This document shows, piece by piece, positions 15,882-24,530 of a stretch of 64,000 nt of DNA. The translations under genes were made by a program, and so were the position numbers. The notes below the pieces were generated by a model. It ran no database searches and was not told the DNA's origin. It saw only the letters and a list, made by a program, of their open reading frames with translations. The DNA is from an uncultured Dehalococcoidia bacterium (GTDB lineage Bacteria > Chloroflexota > Dehalococcoidia > Lucifugimonadales > GCA-2712585): contig OY282371.1 of assembly GCA_958295715.1 (NCBI GenBank), forward strand, positions 1 to 64,000, in the 5' to 3' direction. Each line of letters starts with the position of its first letter. Position 1 is the stretch's first letter.

Positions 15882-16988
15882 GTGAAGCTATCCGTCGCGG
15901 TCCTCCCGGGGGATGGGGTGGGGCCGGAGGTGACGGCTCAAGGCGTGAAGGTCCTGAAGGCAGTGGCGGAAGGACGCGGCCACGTCCTCAAGCTGAGCCG
16001 TGGCCTTGTGGGAGGAACGGCCATAGACCATTGCGGCGACCCCCTTCCTCAGGAGACCTTGGCCCTCTGCATGAGGAGCGACGCGGCCCTTCTCGGGGCC
16101 GTGGGAGGGCCTAAGTGGGACAACCTCGGGTCCGGGGTGAAGCCCGAGGACGGGCTTTTGGCCCTCCGCAAGGAACTCAAACTATTTGCCAACCTTAGGC
16201 CGGTGAAACTGCATCCCGCCCTCATAGACGCCAGCCCCCTCAAGCCGGAGGCCCTGCGTGGCGTCGACCTGATGGTGGTGAGGGAGCTTACCGGCGGCCT
16301 CTATTTTGGCCGTCCCAAGCGGCGGTGGACATCCTCCAAGGGCAGGTCGGCGGTGGACACCATGCGTTACAGCGAGCATGAGGCGCGCCGGATTATCCGG
16401 GTGGGGTTCCAACTGGCCGTGAAGCGCCGCAACCGCTTGACGTCGGTGGACAAGGCCAATGTGTTGGAGACGTCGCGCCTCTGGCGGCAGGTGGCCGGCG
16501 AGGTGGCCCCGGAGTATCCCGGCGTCGCCCTCGACCACATGCTTGTGGACAACGCCGCCATGCAGCTTATACGCAACCCGGCCGGCTTCGACGTTATCGT
16601 CACGGAGAACACCTTTGGCGACATCCTGACGGACGAGGCGTCGATGCTGTGCGGTTCCATGGGAATGCTGCCGTCGGCCAGCCTGGCCCGCGAGCCGGGA
16701 AACGGCCAGGCGGGGGAGACGCGCTTCGGGCTTTACGAACCCATCCACGGCAGCGCCCCCGACATAGCGGGCCGCGGCGTCGCCAATCCGGTGGCCGCCA
16801 TCCTCAGCGTCGCCATGATGCTGCGCCTCTCCTTTGGCCTCGAAGCGGAGGCGCGAGAAGTCGAGGATGCCGTGGGGAAGGCCCTGTCCTCCGGTCGCAG
16901 GACGGCGGATATCGCCGCCGGCGCCGACTCCCTGAGCTGCGACGAGATGGGGGACGCCATCGTGAGCTTCCTTCCCAAAGGTTCTTGA
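15882..16988 (+). CDS. leuB: 3-isopropylmalate dehydrogenase
   Basis: A 368-residue NAD-dependent 3-isopropylmalate dehydrogenase. The N-terminus VAVLPGDGVGPEV, the substrate loop VRELTGGLYFGRP near 129-141, ENTFGDILTDEASM near 244-257 and YEPIHGSAPDIAGRG near 285-299 are LeuB signatures; the loop separates it from the tartrate-type relative at 5801-6889. GTG 15882 is the start, 22 nt after leuD; the ribosome site is a weak GGGGTTGG. It completes a leuA-leuC-leuD-leuB set. Confidence 0.95.
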   Translation: MKLSVAVLPGDGVGPEVTAQGVKVLKAVAEGRGHVLKLSRGLVGGTAIDHCGDPLPQETLALCMRSDAALLGAVGGPKWDNLGSGVKPEDGLLALRKELKLFANLRPVKLHPALIDASPLKPEALRGVDLMVVRELTGGLYFGRPKRRWTSSKGRSAVDTMRYSEHEARRIIRVGFQLAVKRRNRLTSVDKANVLETSRLWRQVAGEVAPEYPGVALDHMLVDNAAMQLIRNPAGFDVIVTENTFGDILTDEASMLCGSMGMLPSASLAREPGNGQAGETRFGLYEPIHGSAPDIAGRGVANPVAAILSVAMMLRLSFGLEAEAREVEDAVGKALSSGRRTADIAAGADSLSCDEMGDAIVSFLPKGS

Positions 16989-16999
16989 CGCCGGTTCCT

Positions 17000-17686
17000 A
17001 TGGAAGGCCATGTCAAGAGCGGCGGCTTGCCGCGAGTCCAGGAAGTTAAGGGGATTGTTCTCGACTTCGACGGGGTGATTCTGGAGTCCAACCACGTCAA
17101 GGCCGAGTCCTTCCGGCTGCTATTCAGCAAGCACCCCCAACACGGCGACAGGATTGTGCAGCTGCACAGGGACCACGGCGGGATGCCCCGGTTCCAGAAG
17201 CTGCGGATCATTTGCCGGGACATTATCGGCGATCCGGTGGACGACGCCGGCATAGCCGAACTGAGCCGGGAGTTCGGCAAGCTGGCCGAGAAGCGGCTGC
17301 TGTCCTGCCCCTACACGCCGGGGGCCTTGGAGTTCTTGAAGGCCTACTCCGCCGGCTGGGACCTGTTCATCGCCTCGGGCACCCCTGAGGATGAGATGCA
17401 AGACCTCACCGCGCGGCTGGGGATATCCGGGTTCTTCAAGGGCGTGTACGGCTCCCCCAGAGACAAGGGGGAGATTCTGCGCGACGTGCTGGCCGTGAAC
17501 CGGTGGGAGCCGCGGCAGCTTGTGTTCGTTGGCGACTCCGCTGACGACTTCAAAGGCGCGGAAGAGACCTCCGTGCCGTTTATAGCCAGGGTGGGGTCTG
17601 GGCAGAGGAACTCCTTTGACGAAAAGAAGGTCGCCTTGATGGTGTCGGACCTGGGAGACCTGGCCCGCCGGTGGCGCGGCGGCTGA
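17000..17686 (+). CDS. HAD-superfamily phosphatase
   Basis: A 228-residue HAD hydrolase. Motif I is LDFDGVILES (nucleophile Asp22, acid Asp24), motif II is the FIASGTP serine/threonine motif near 125, and motif IV is VFVGDSADDF near 178-187. The helical cap between motifs I and II resembles beta-phosphoglucomutase/phosphoglycolate phosphatase types. It starts 11 nt after leuB and is probably cotranscribed. Substrate unknown; it might clear phosphorylated metabolites. The ATG at 17000 gives the expected N-terminus. The frame continues upstream only as a shadow of leuB. Confidence 0.85.
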   Translation: MEGHVKSGGLPRVQEVKGIVLDFDGVILESNHVKAESFRLLFSKHPQHGDRIVQLHRDHGGMPRFQKLRIICRDIIGDPVDDAGIAELSREFGKLAEKRLLSCPYTPGALEFLKAYSAGWDLFIASGTPEDEMQDLTARLGISGFFKGVYGSPRDKGEILRDVLAVNRWEPRQLVFVGDSADDFKGAEETSVPFIARVGSGQRNSFDEKKVALMVSDLGDLARRWRGG

Positions 17687-17748
17687 GGGTTACTGAACAG
17701 GCTCGCCCGGCGCGAACAGAACCCTCCTTCAGGGATACCGCGCCGGCT

Positions 17749-18873
17749 CTACTCGATTCCAAACACCCGGGCGCAGTTGCCCCCGGCTATGAGCCGCTTT
17801 TCCCCCTCCGGTACGCCCTCTAGTATCCTATCGACAATCTCCCTAGACCTGGGGAAGGTGGACTCGGCGTGGGGGTAGTCGTTGCCCCACATGAGGGTCT
17901 CGACGCCCAGGTAGTCCCGCATCCGGATGCCGAGATGGTCCTCCTGGAAGCTGATGAACATGTTGCGCCGGAACAGGTCGCTGGGCAGAAGCCCCCCTGA
18001 GAACCGCCTGCCGCCGAACCGTTCGGGGCGGCGTATCTCCCGGTAGGCCACGTCCATCCGGTGCAGGAGGTAGGGCGCCCAAGAGATCTCGTACTCCACC
18101 AGGCCGACCTTCAGGCGCGGGTGGCGTTCGAAGACGCCGGAGAAGATCATGGCCACCACGTTGTCCCGCATGTCGTACTCCTGGTTGATGAACTCCACCA
18201 TGCCCCGGCTGTTGCCGAAGACGGCGGGGGCGTTGGGAGTCCAGCGCGAGGCGCCGCTGTGGATGGTCAGGGGCATGGCCAACTCCTCCGCCAGTGTCCA
18301 CAGAGGCTCGTACATGGGGCCGTCGTACCGCCCAAATAGGGGGCGTTGGGGTATCGTGGCGCCGGCGAGGCCCAAGCCGGCCCCGCGCCGCAGCTCGGCT
18401 GTGGCGTCTGCGACGACGTCCACGTTTATCATGGCCATCCCTTTGATGCGGTTGGAATGGGGGGCGCAGAAGTCGGCCAGCCACCGGTTGTAGGCCCTGA
18501 AGACGGCGGATAGCAGGTCGGTGGAGGGGATGAGCCACGTTTCCAGCCCTATGGACGGGTAGACCACGTCGGCGGCCACGCCGTCAATGTCCATGTCCTT
18601 AACGTGCTCGTGGGGGTCGTAACCGCCGGGCCGGACGTTTTCGTAGCTGCCGTCGATGTTGATGGTCTCCGGGGCGTCGAACCGGCGTCCGGCCTGGGTG
18701 TCGGAGCCGACGATGCCGAACTTCACGTCGCCGTCGGCGTACCACTGGTCGAAGGCCCCTTCGCGGACGACTCGCGGCGCCCTGTGCCTGTACCGGGGTT
18801 CAATATAGTTCTGCCACAGGTCCGGCGGCTCCACCACGTGGGAGTCCGACGATATCAGCTTGTAGAGGGCCAT
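17749..18873 (-). CDS. Amidohydrolase family 2 (ACMSD-like TIM-barrel hydrolase)
   Basis: A 374-residue metal-dependent hydrolase of the amidohydro_2/ACMSD type. SSDSHVVEP near residues 8-16 is the first metal motif, LTIHSG near 220 a metal-ligand His, and MWGNDYPHAES near 335 the C-terminal Asp motif. Members decarboxylate or hydrolyse aromatic or carboxylic substrates; the substrate here is not predictable. Start ATG 18873 follows GGAGGTG; the frame upstream of it has no support. An extended -10 TGCTAGAAT lies at 18916-18908. Confidence 0.85.
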   Translation of the reverse strand: MALYKLISSDSHVVEPPDLWQNYIEPRYRHRAPRVVREGAFDQWYADGDVKFGIVGSDTQAGRRFDAPETINIDGSYENVRPGGYDPHEHVKDMDIDGVAADVVYPSIGLETWLIPSTDLLSAVFRAYNRWLADFCAPHSNRIKGMAMINVDVVADATAELRRGAGLGLAGATIPQRPLFGRYDGPMYEPLWTLAEELAMPLTIHSGASRWTPNAPAVFGNSRGMVEFINQEYDMRDNVVAMIFSGVFERHPRLKVGLVEYEISWAPYLLHRMDVAYREIRRPERFGGRRFSGGLLPSDLFRRNMFISFQEDHLGIRMRDYLGVETLMWGNDYPHAESTFPRSREIVDRILEGVPEGEKRLIAGGNCARVFGIE

Positions 18874-18907
18874 GTTCACCTCCCTAAGGCGGGCCTGCCC
18901 CAAGGGG

Positions 18908-18916
18908 ATTCTAGCA
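18908..18916 (-). promoter_or_regulatory. Extended -10 element upstream of amidohydrolase
   Basis: Minus strand TGCTAGAAT, an extended -10, about 35 nt before the ATG. No clear -35. The same TGCTAGAAT occurs upstream of the aldolase gene near 49951. Confidence 0.4.
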
Positions 18917-19018
18917 CAACCCAAGGTTCCCCATGAAACGCGCGGGTGGACAGAGGGCCGGCGGTTCAATAGAATCCCTACCAGACGGGCCGGCCCCACG
19001 GCCTGAGGAGGTTGGAAG

Positions 19019-22000
19019 ATGAGCACGATGAGTCCTGCGCTTTTTAACGACATGGAGTGGCGCTGCATCGGCCCCCACCGGGGCGGTCGTGTGGTGGCCG
19101 TGGCGGGTGACCCGTCGGACCCCATGACCTTCTACTTCGGCGCCTGCGCCGGCGGCCTTTGGAAGAGCGACGACGGCGGGACCTACTGGCGCAACGTCTC
19201 CGACGGCTACTTCAATACGTCATCGGTGGGAGCCGTGGCCGTGGCCGACTCCGACCCCAACGTCGTGTACGTGGGGATGGGCGAGGCCTGCATCCGCGCC
19301 AACGTCTGCCACGGGGACGGCGTCTACCGCTCCACCGACGGGGGCGGCAGTTGGACGCATTTGGGCTTGGAGGACACCCATCACGTGGCCAGGGTTCGGG
19401 TCCATCCCCAAGACCCTGACCTGGTGTACGCGGCGGCCCTGGGTCACGCCTACGGGAGCAACGATGAGCGGGGGGTGTTCCGGTCTAAGAACGGCGGCAG
19501 GTCGTGGGAGAAGGTGCTGTTCAAGAGTTCGCAGGCCGGGGCCATAGACCTATCCATGGACCCCAAGAACCCCCGCGTCCTGTACGCCGCCATCTACCAG
19601 GCCCGGCGCTACCCGTGGACCTTCGTAAGCGGCGGCCCCGACAGCGGCTTGCACCGCTCCACCGACGGGGGCGACACCTGGGTGGATTTGACGGAGAACC
19701 CGGGTATGCCCGGCGGGTTGAAGGGCCGCATAGGCGTGGCGGCGTCCCCGGCCAAGCCGGGAAGGGTGTGGGCCATCGTCGAAGCCGAGGAGGGCGGAGT
19801 TTTCCGGTCCGATGACGACGGCGAGACGTGGGAGCGGCTCAGCGACGACGCGGACGTGCGCGGCAGGCCCTGGTACTACAGCCACATCTTCGCCGACCCC
19901 CAAGACCCGGAGACGGTCTACGTGCTGGAAGGAAAGACCTTCAAGTCCATCGACGGGGGCCGCGTCTTCTCCACCGTGCAGATGCCCCACGGCGACAACC
20001 ACGACCTGTGGATAGACCCCCGCAATCCTAAGCGGATGATTGAAGGAAACGACGGCGGGGCCTGCGTTTCCTTCAACGGGGGCGCCTCCTGGTCCACCAT
20101 ATACAATCAGCCCACGGCCCAGTTCTACCACGTGACCACCGACAACCGGTTCCCCTACAGGGTCTACGGGGCGCAGCAGGACAACACCACTATCAGCCTG
20201 CCCAGCCGCTCCTACGCCGGGGCCATCACCCAGGCCGACTGGCACGTTGTGGGCGGCGGCGAGAGCGGCTACATTGCCGTGAAGCCCGACGACCCCGACG
20301 TGGTGTTCGCCGGCAACCACTCCAACGGGTACGTGAGCAGCTACAACCACCGGACGGGACAGACGCGAAACGTCATGGTGTGGCCGGAGCCTTCGTCGGC
20401 CTCGGGGGCCAGGGACGTTAAGCACCGGTTCCAGTGGACGTTCCCCATCATGGTGTCGCCCCACGACCCCAACGTGTTGTACGTGACCGGGAACCGCGTC
20501 TTCCGATCTACCGACGAAGGGTCCAGTTGGGAGCCCATCAGCCCCGACCTGACCCGCGACGACGTGACGAAGATGGAGCCTTCGGGCGGCCCCATATCGT
20601 TGGACGGCACCAACGCCGAGTTCTATTGCACCGTGTTCGCCTTGGCGGAGTCGCCTCGCAGGCCGGGGGTTCTGTGGGCCGGCTCCGACGACGGACTGGT
20701 TCACGTGTCCATCGACAACGGCGAGAACTGGGAGAACGTGACGCCGCCGGACCTGCCCGAATGGGCGTTGATTAGCGTGATTGAGGCCTCGCCCCACGAT
20801 GAGGCGACCGCCTACGTCGCCGCCACGCGTTACAAGCTGGACGACCCGGCCCCCTACCTGTACAGGACCGGCGACTACGGCAAGACGTGGCAGAAGATAG
20901 TCGCGGGCATACCGGACAGGGACTTCACGCGGGTCATCCGGGAGGACCCGGAGCGTCGGGGGCTTCTGTACGCGGGAACGGAGTACGGCGCCTACGTCTC
21001 CTTTGACGACGGCGTGAACTGGCAGCCGTTGACCCTGAATCTGCCGGTGGTTCCCATCCACGACCTGGCCGTTAAGAACGGCGACCTTGTCGCGGCCACC
21101 CACGGCCGGTCCTTTTGGATACTTGACGACCTGACCCCCCTGCGCCAGGCCACGGAGCAGGTCGCCGGGAGTCCCGCCCATCTCTTCAAGCCTCGCGCCG
21201 CGTACAGGCACACGCCGCCGGAACGTTTCGGCATCCCATCCACCAGCCGCCACGGTTACGAGAGGACGGGAACCCTGGTGGTCGCCTACGACCAGCGTAA
21301 GGACGACCGGGGCCGGCTGGTCCGTTCCTACCGGGACGGCGGTAGCAGCCCGCCGGAGGGGGCGGCCATCGCCTACTACCTGCGGGAGAAGCCGGAGGCT
21401 GAGATTACGTTGACCATCTCCGACGCGAGGGGGAACCGGGTTGTGGAGCGCAGCAGCCAGGCGGCCAAGGGGCCGCGGCTCCCCGCCCACGCGGGAATGA
21501 ACCGGTTTGTCTGGAACATGCGATATCCACAAGCCGCCGGGCTTCCCGGCGACCCCCTGACGGAGCAGTTGCACGACCCGTCCCTGAGCGGCCCCGTGGC
21601 CCTGCCGGGGATCTACCGGGTGGAACTCCGCGTGGATGGCGAGGCGATGTCCGAGTCCCTCGAGATAAGGAAAGACCCCAGGATTTCGGCGACTCAGGAG
21701 GACTTGGAGGCTCAGTTCGCCTTCCTGATGGAACTCCGCGACAAGCTGTCGGAGACCCACAACGCGATAACACGGCTCCGCGGCGTGCGGGGGCAGGTCG
21801 ACGAGTGGGCGCGCCGCGCCGCGGGGCAGGCCGCCGGAGAGCCTGTGGCGGCGGCGGCAGCCCGCGTCAATGAGAAGCTGGCGGCCATTGAGGGGGAGTT
21901 GGCCCAGGTCCGCGCCCGGTCTCAGATTGACCGGCTGAAGTACCCGGCAAAGTTGAACGGCAAGCTGTTCGGACTCCTGTCCTGGGTGACCAGCGTGGAC

Positions 22001-22174
22001 GAAAGGCCCACCGAGCAGTCGCGCCAGGTCTTCAGCCTCCTCGCCCAGCAGGTGGACGCCCAGTTGGAGGCCCTGCGAGAGGCGCTGGATAGGGACGTGG
22101 AGGAGTTCAACGCCCTGATTGCCGAGCTTGACGTGGCGCCCCTAGCCCTGCCCTCCACCCTCCGAGGCGGCTGA
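19019..22174 (+). CDS. Sortilin/VPS10-like BNR-repeat beta-propeller protein
   Basis: A 1051-residue protein. Residues 1-720 contain at least ten Asp-box (BNR) repeats of the form SxDGGxxW (WKSDDGGTYW, YRSTDGGGSW, HRSTDGGDTW, FRSTDEGSSW, YRTGDYGKTW and others), enough for two propellers. Residues 780-900 look like a beta-sandwich (MNRFVWNMRYP), and the last 150 residues are helical and charged. Bacterial homologs are often annotated as VPS10-domain or glycosyl hydrolase without proven activity and are usually exported; here no signal peptide is visible. A GAGGAGG ribosome site precedes ATG 19019. Monocistronic, with a hairpin downstream at 22258-22273. Confidence 0.85.
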   Translation: MSTMSPALFNDMEWRCIGPHRGGRVVAVAGDPSDPMTFYFGACAGGLWKSDDGGTYWRNVSDGYFNTSSVGAVAVADSDPNVVYVGMGEACIRANVCHGDGVYRSTDGGGSWTHLGLEDTHHVARVRVHPQDPDLVYAAALGHAYGSNDERGVFRSKNGGRSWEKVLFKSSQAGAIDLSMDPKNPRVLYAAIYQARRYPWTFVSGGPDSGLHRSTDGGDTWVDLTENPGMPGGLKGRIGVAASPAKPGRVWAIVEAEEGGVFRSDDDGETWERLSDDADVRGRPWYYSHIFADPQDPETVYVLEGKTFKSIDGGRVFSTVQMPHGDNHDLWIDPRNPKRMIEGNDGGACVSFNGGASWSTIYNQPTAQFYHVTTDNRFPYRVYGAQQDNTTISLPSRSYAGAITQADWHVVGGGESGYIAVKPDDPDVVFAGNHSNGYVSSYNHRTGQTRNVMVWPEPSSASGARDVKHRFQWTFPIMVSPHDPNVLYVTGNRVFRSTDEGSSWEPISPDLTRDDVTKMEPSGGPISLDGTNAEFYCTVFALAESPRRPGVLWAGSDDGLVHVSIDNGENWENVTPPDLPEWALISVIEASPHDEATAYVAATRYKLDDPAPYLYRTGDYGKTWQKIVAGIPDRDFTRVIREDPERRGLLYAGTEYGAYVSFDDGVNWQPLTLNLPVVPIHDLAVKNGDLVAATHGRSFWILDDLTPLRQATEQVAGSPAHLFKPRAAYRHTPPERFGIPSTSRHGYERTGTLVVAYDQRKDDRGRLVRSYRDGGSSPPEGAAIAYYLREKPEAEITLTISDARGNRVVERSSQAAKGPRLPAHAGMNRFVWNMRYPQAAGLPGDPLTEQLHDPSLSGPVALPGIYRVELRVDGEAMSESLEIRKDPRISATQEDLEAQFAFLMELRDKLSETHNAITRLRGVRGQVDEWARRAAGQAAGEPVAAAAARVNEKLAAIEGELAQVRARSQIDRLKYPAKLNGKLFGLLSWVTSVDERPTEQSRQVFSLLAQQVDAQLEALREALDRDVEEFNALIAELDVAPLALPSTLRGG

Positions 22175-22257
22175 GGCCCGCGGCGTCCGGCGTGCCGCCC
22201 AGGCGGATAGGGAGGCTCGGCTAGAGGCGTTCCCCCAGCGATAGGAGACCTTGCGAA

Positions 22258-22273
22258 TCCCCCCGTCGGGGGA
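22258..22273. terminator. Possible bidirectional terminator hairpin
   Basis: TCCCCC and GGGGGA form a 6-bp stem with a CGTC tetraloop between two convergent genes. There is no T-run on either side, so efficiency is doubtful. Confidence 0.35.
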
Positions 22274-22326
22274 GCGGTCAAGGCCGCCGTGGAAGGGCTG
22301 GGTTCCCGGCCGGTTGGAGCAAAGGC

Positions 22327-23343
22327 TCAGGCGGTGAGAAGGGAGGGCGACCGCAGGGGCGCCGCTATCTGGTCCTCCCGCAGCCGCTCAACGTCTTTGC
22401 GGTATATCTGCACCCGGAAGGAGCCGTAGTCCGGAACGTACATGAACCCCTGGTCGTCTACCCGGACGGACCGGGGGCTGCGGAATAGCTTCTGCTCGTC
22501 TATGACCGCCATGTCGCGCAGGCGCAGGAACATGGGGTTGGCCAGCATGTAGGCGCGGGCGGACTTGGACAGGGTGGCGTCTCCCAGGAACTTCTGCACG
22601 TAGCGCCCCTCGTGGTTGAACAGCTGGACCCGGTTGTTGCCCGTGTCCGCCACGTAGACGTCGCCGTCCCTGTCCACCGTCACCCCGGCGGGGCGATGGA
22701 ACTCCGACTCACCGCTCCCCGACCGGCCGAACTTGAAGATGAACCTTCCGCCGCCGGTGAACTTCTGGATGCGGTCGTTGCGCCAGTCGGCCACGTAAAC
22801 GTCGCCCAATTCGTCCACGGCAACGCCCCAGGGCATGTTGAACTGGCCGTCTCCGGCTCCGTGGCTTCCCCACTTGGCGAGGAACCCGCCGTCTTTGGTG
22901 AACAGTTGGATGCGGTGGTTAAGGGCATCGGCGACGTAGATATTCTCATCCTTATCAAAGGCGATGCCCGACGGGGCGTTCAACTCCCCGTCCCCGGCTC
23001 CGTGGCTGCCCCACTTGCCCAGGAACTCTCCTTGGGGGCTGAACTTTGAGATGCGGTGGAGGGCCTCGTCGGAAACGAACAGGTTCCCTTCCCGGTCGGC
23101 GATTATGGAGACGGGCCAACGCAGCTGCCCGTCTCCGACGCCCAGGGAGCCGAAGGAACCCAGGTCCTCATCCTCCCCCGTCAGCCTCCTGACCATGGCC
23201 CCCTCCTCGTTGCGGCAGAGGATGTGGAGGACGCCCTCCTTCCCAATGGCCAAGTCCACGGGGAAGTTAACGGTCATCCGCCGCATTCCCACCGTCTTAA
23301 CGTAGGGGAATCCCGCTCGCAGCATTGCGTAAGGTCTGCCCAT
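22327..23343 (-). CDS. NHL-repeat beta-propeller protein
   Basis: A 338-residue protein with about six NHL repeats: GVAVDELGDVYVADWRNDRI, GVTVDRDGDVYVADTGNNRV and similar units, with KWGSHGAGDG linkers between blades. It forms a six-bladed propeller, commonly a protein- or carbohydrate-binding scaffold, and is not an enzyme by itself. No signal peptide is seen. It is the last gene of a minus-strand operon with DUF1800 and DUF1501 genes (36-nt gap to the latter), so it probably serves with them. Start ATG 23343; the ribosome site is weak. Confidence 0.85.
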   Translation of the reverse strand: MGRPYAMLRAGFPYVKTVGMRRMTVNFPVDLAIGKEGVLHILCRNEEGAMVRRLTGEDEDLGSFGSLGVGDGQLRWPVSIIADREGNLFVSDEALHRISKFSPQGEFLGKWGSHGAGDGELNAPSGIAFDKDENIYVADALNHRIQLFTKDGGFLAKWGSHGAGDGQFNMPWGVAVDELGDVYVADWRNDRIQKFTGGGRFIFKFGRSGSGESEFHRPAGVTVDRDGDVYVADTGNNRVQLFNHEGRYVQKFLGDATLSKSARAYMLANPMFLRLRDMAVIDEQKLFRSPRSVRVDDQGFMYVPDYGSFRVQIYRKDVERLREDQIAAPLRSPSLLTA

Positions 23344-23379
23344 CCGTCACCTACCCGTACAAGGATTCAAACAGGTTGC

Positions 23380-24513
23380 CTAGCTGAAGGGGCGTATCTG
23401 CTCGAAGGCCCCGCCGACTATGGGAACCGGGTCCAAGCCCATCCACTGCTCCAACATGGTGGAGTATACGCCCCTGAAGTCGATGGAGTGCCGGAGGTCT
23501 TCGCCGTTGAGCCACCGGGACGGGGCCAGGGGCGGGTACTCGGCGTACAGCCCGCCCTTCACTCCGGGGCCGATGATGAAGGCGCCGCCGCCGGAGCCGT
23601 GGTCGGTGCCGCTGCCGTTGTCCCGAATCCGCCGGCCGAACTCGGTGAACACCAGCATGGCCACGTTGTCCCCGGCGCCGTGTTCCTCCAGGTCCTGGTA
23701 GAAGTCCATAATGGCGCCGGACAGTTCGCCAAGGAGCCTCTGGTGGGTTGGAAGCTCGTTGGCGTGGGTGTCGTAGCCCCCGTGCTGAGTGTAGAAAATA
23801 CGCGTTCCCAGGTCTGCCAGGTGGACCCTGGCCACGTCGCGCAGGCCTTTGGCTATGGGGTTGGCGGCGTACTCCACGTTGGACCGGTAGGTCTCCGGGG
23901 CCGTTTTCAGGAGGTCGATTCCTCGGAGAACGTCCAACCCGGTCTGGGACAGACGCTCCATGGCCGGCTCAGGGCCGGTAGAGGCGGGGGTGTACATGCG
24001 CTTGAAGACGTCCAAAGCCTCCCCCCGCTCCTCCTCCGCGACGTCCGTCATAACGCCGTACCGTTCCAGGTCGCCCAGGGAGGTGACGGGGACGCCGGGG
24101 GCCGCCACGGCCCGGGGCAGGCCCTTGCCGAAGCTGACGCAGGCGAGGACGTTCTCGCCATGGGGGTCAAGCTCCCGGACGGCCCTGGCCACCCAGCCCT
24201 CGGTTCCAACCTTATCGGGCTCGCAGGTGTGCCAAATGTCCATGGCGCGAAAGTGGGAGCGGTTGGAGTTGGGATACCCGATGCCCTGGACCACGGCCAC
24301 CTTGCCGAGGTCGTAAAGCTCCTTGAGAGGCGCGGCGTTGGGGTGAAACCCAAGGGCGTCGTTTATGGGCAGTACCTCGCCGGCGTCTATGGATACGGTG
24401 GGGCGGGCGTCGTAGTAGTGGCCGCTGGCGTAGGGAACCAGGGTGTTCATAAAATCGTTGCCGCCGCTCAACTGCGTCACCACCAAGACCGGCTCTTTGC
24501 CCTTTCGCTTCAT
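23380..24513 (-). CDS. DUF1501 protein (sulfatase-like fold)
   Basis: A 377-residue DUF1501 protein, a family related to alkaline phosphatases/sulfatases. LSGGNDFMNTLVP near residue 15 and SHFRAMDIWHT near 86, TQHGGYDTHANE near 242 and TEFGRRIRDNGSGTDHG near 288 are the conserved metal-site segments. Usually these proteins have a Tat signal and pair with a DUF1800 protein; here the partner gene is 17 nt upstream but the N-terminus starts directly with the catalytic strand, so it seems cytoplasmic. Molecular function is not known. Confidence 0.88.
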   Translation of the reverse strand: MKRKGKEPVLVVTQLSGGNDFMNTLVPYASGHYYDARPTVSIDAGEVLPINDALGFHPNAAPLKELYDLGKVAVVQGIGYPNSNRSHFRAMDIWHTCEPDKVGTEGWVARAVRELDPHGENVLACVSFGKGLPRAVAAPGVPVTSLGDLERYGVMTDVAEEERGEALDVFKRMYTPASTGPEPAMERLSQTGLDVLRGIDLLKTAPETYRSNVEYAANPIAKGLRDVARVHLADLGTRIFYTQHGGYDTHANELPTHQRLLGELSGAIMDFYQDLEEHGAGDNVAMLVFTEFGRRIRDNGSGTDHGSGGGAFIIGPGVKGGLYAEYPPLAPSRWLNGEDLRHSIDFRGVYSTMLEQWMGLDPVPIVGGAFEQIRPFS

Positions 24514-24530
24514 CTCGTCCCTCCTGCGCC

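Noticed and set aside
19550-21760. 736-codon antisense open frame in the BNR propeller gene
   Set aside because: Shadow frame with biased, domain-free composition; the sense frame has at least ten Asp boxes.
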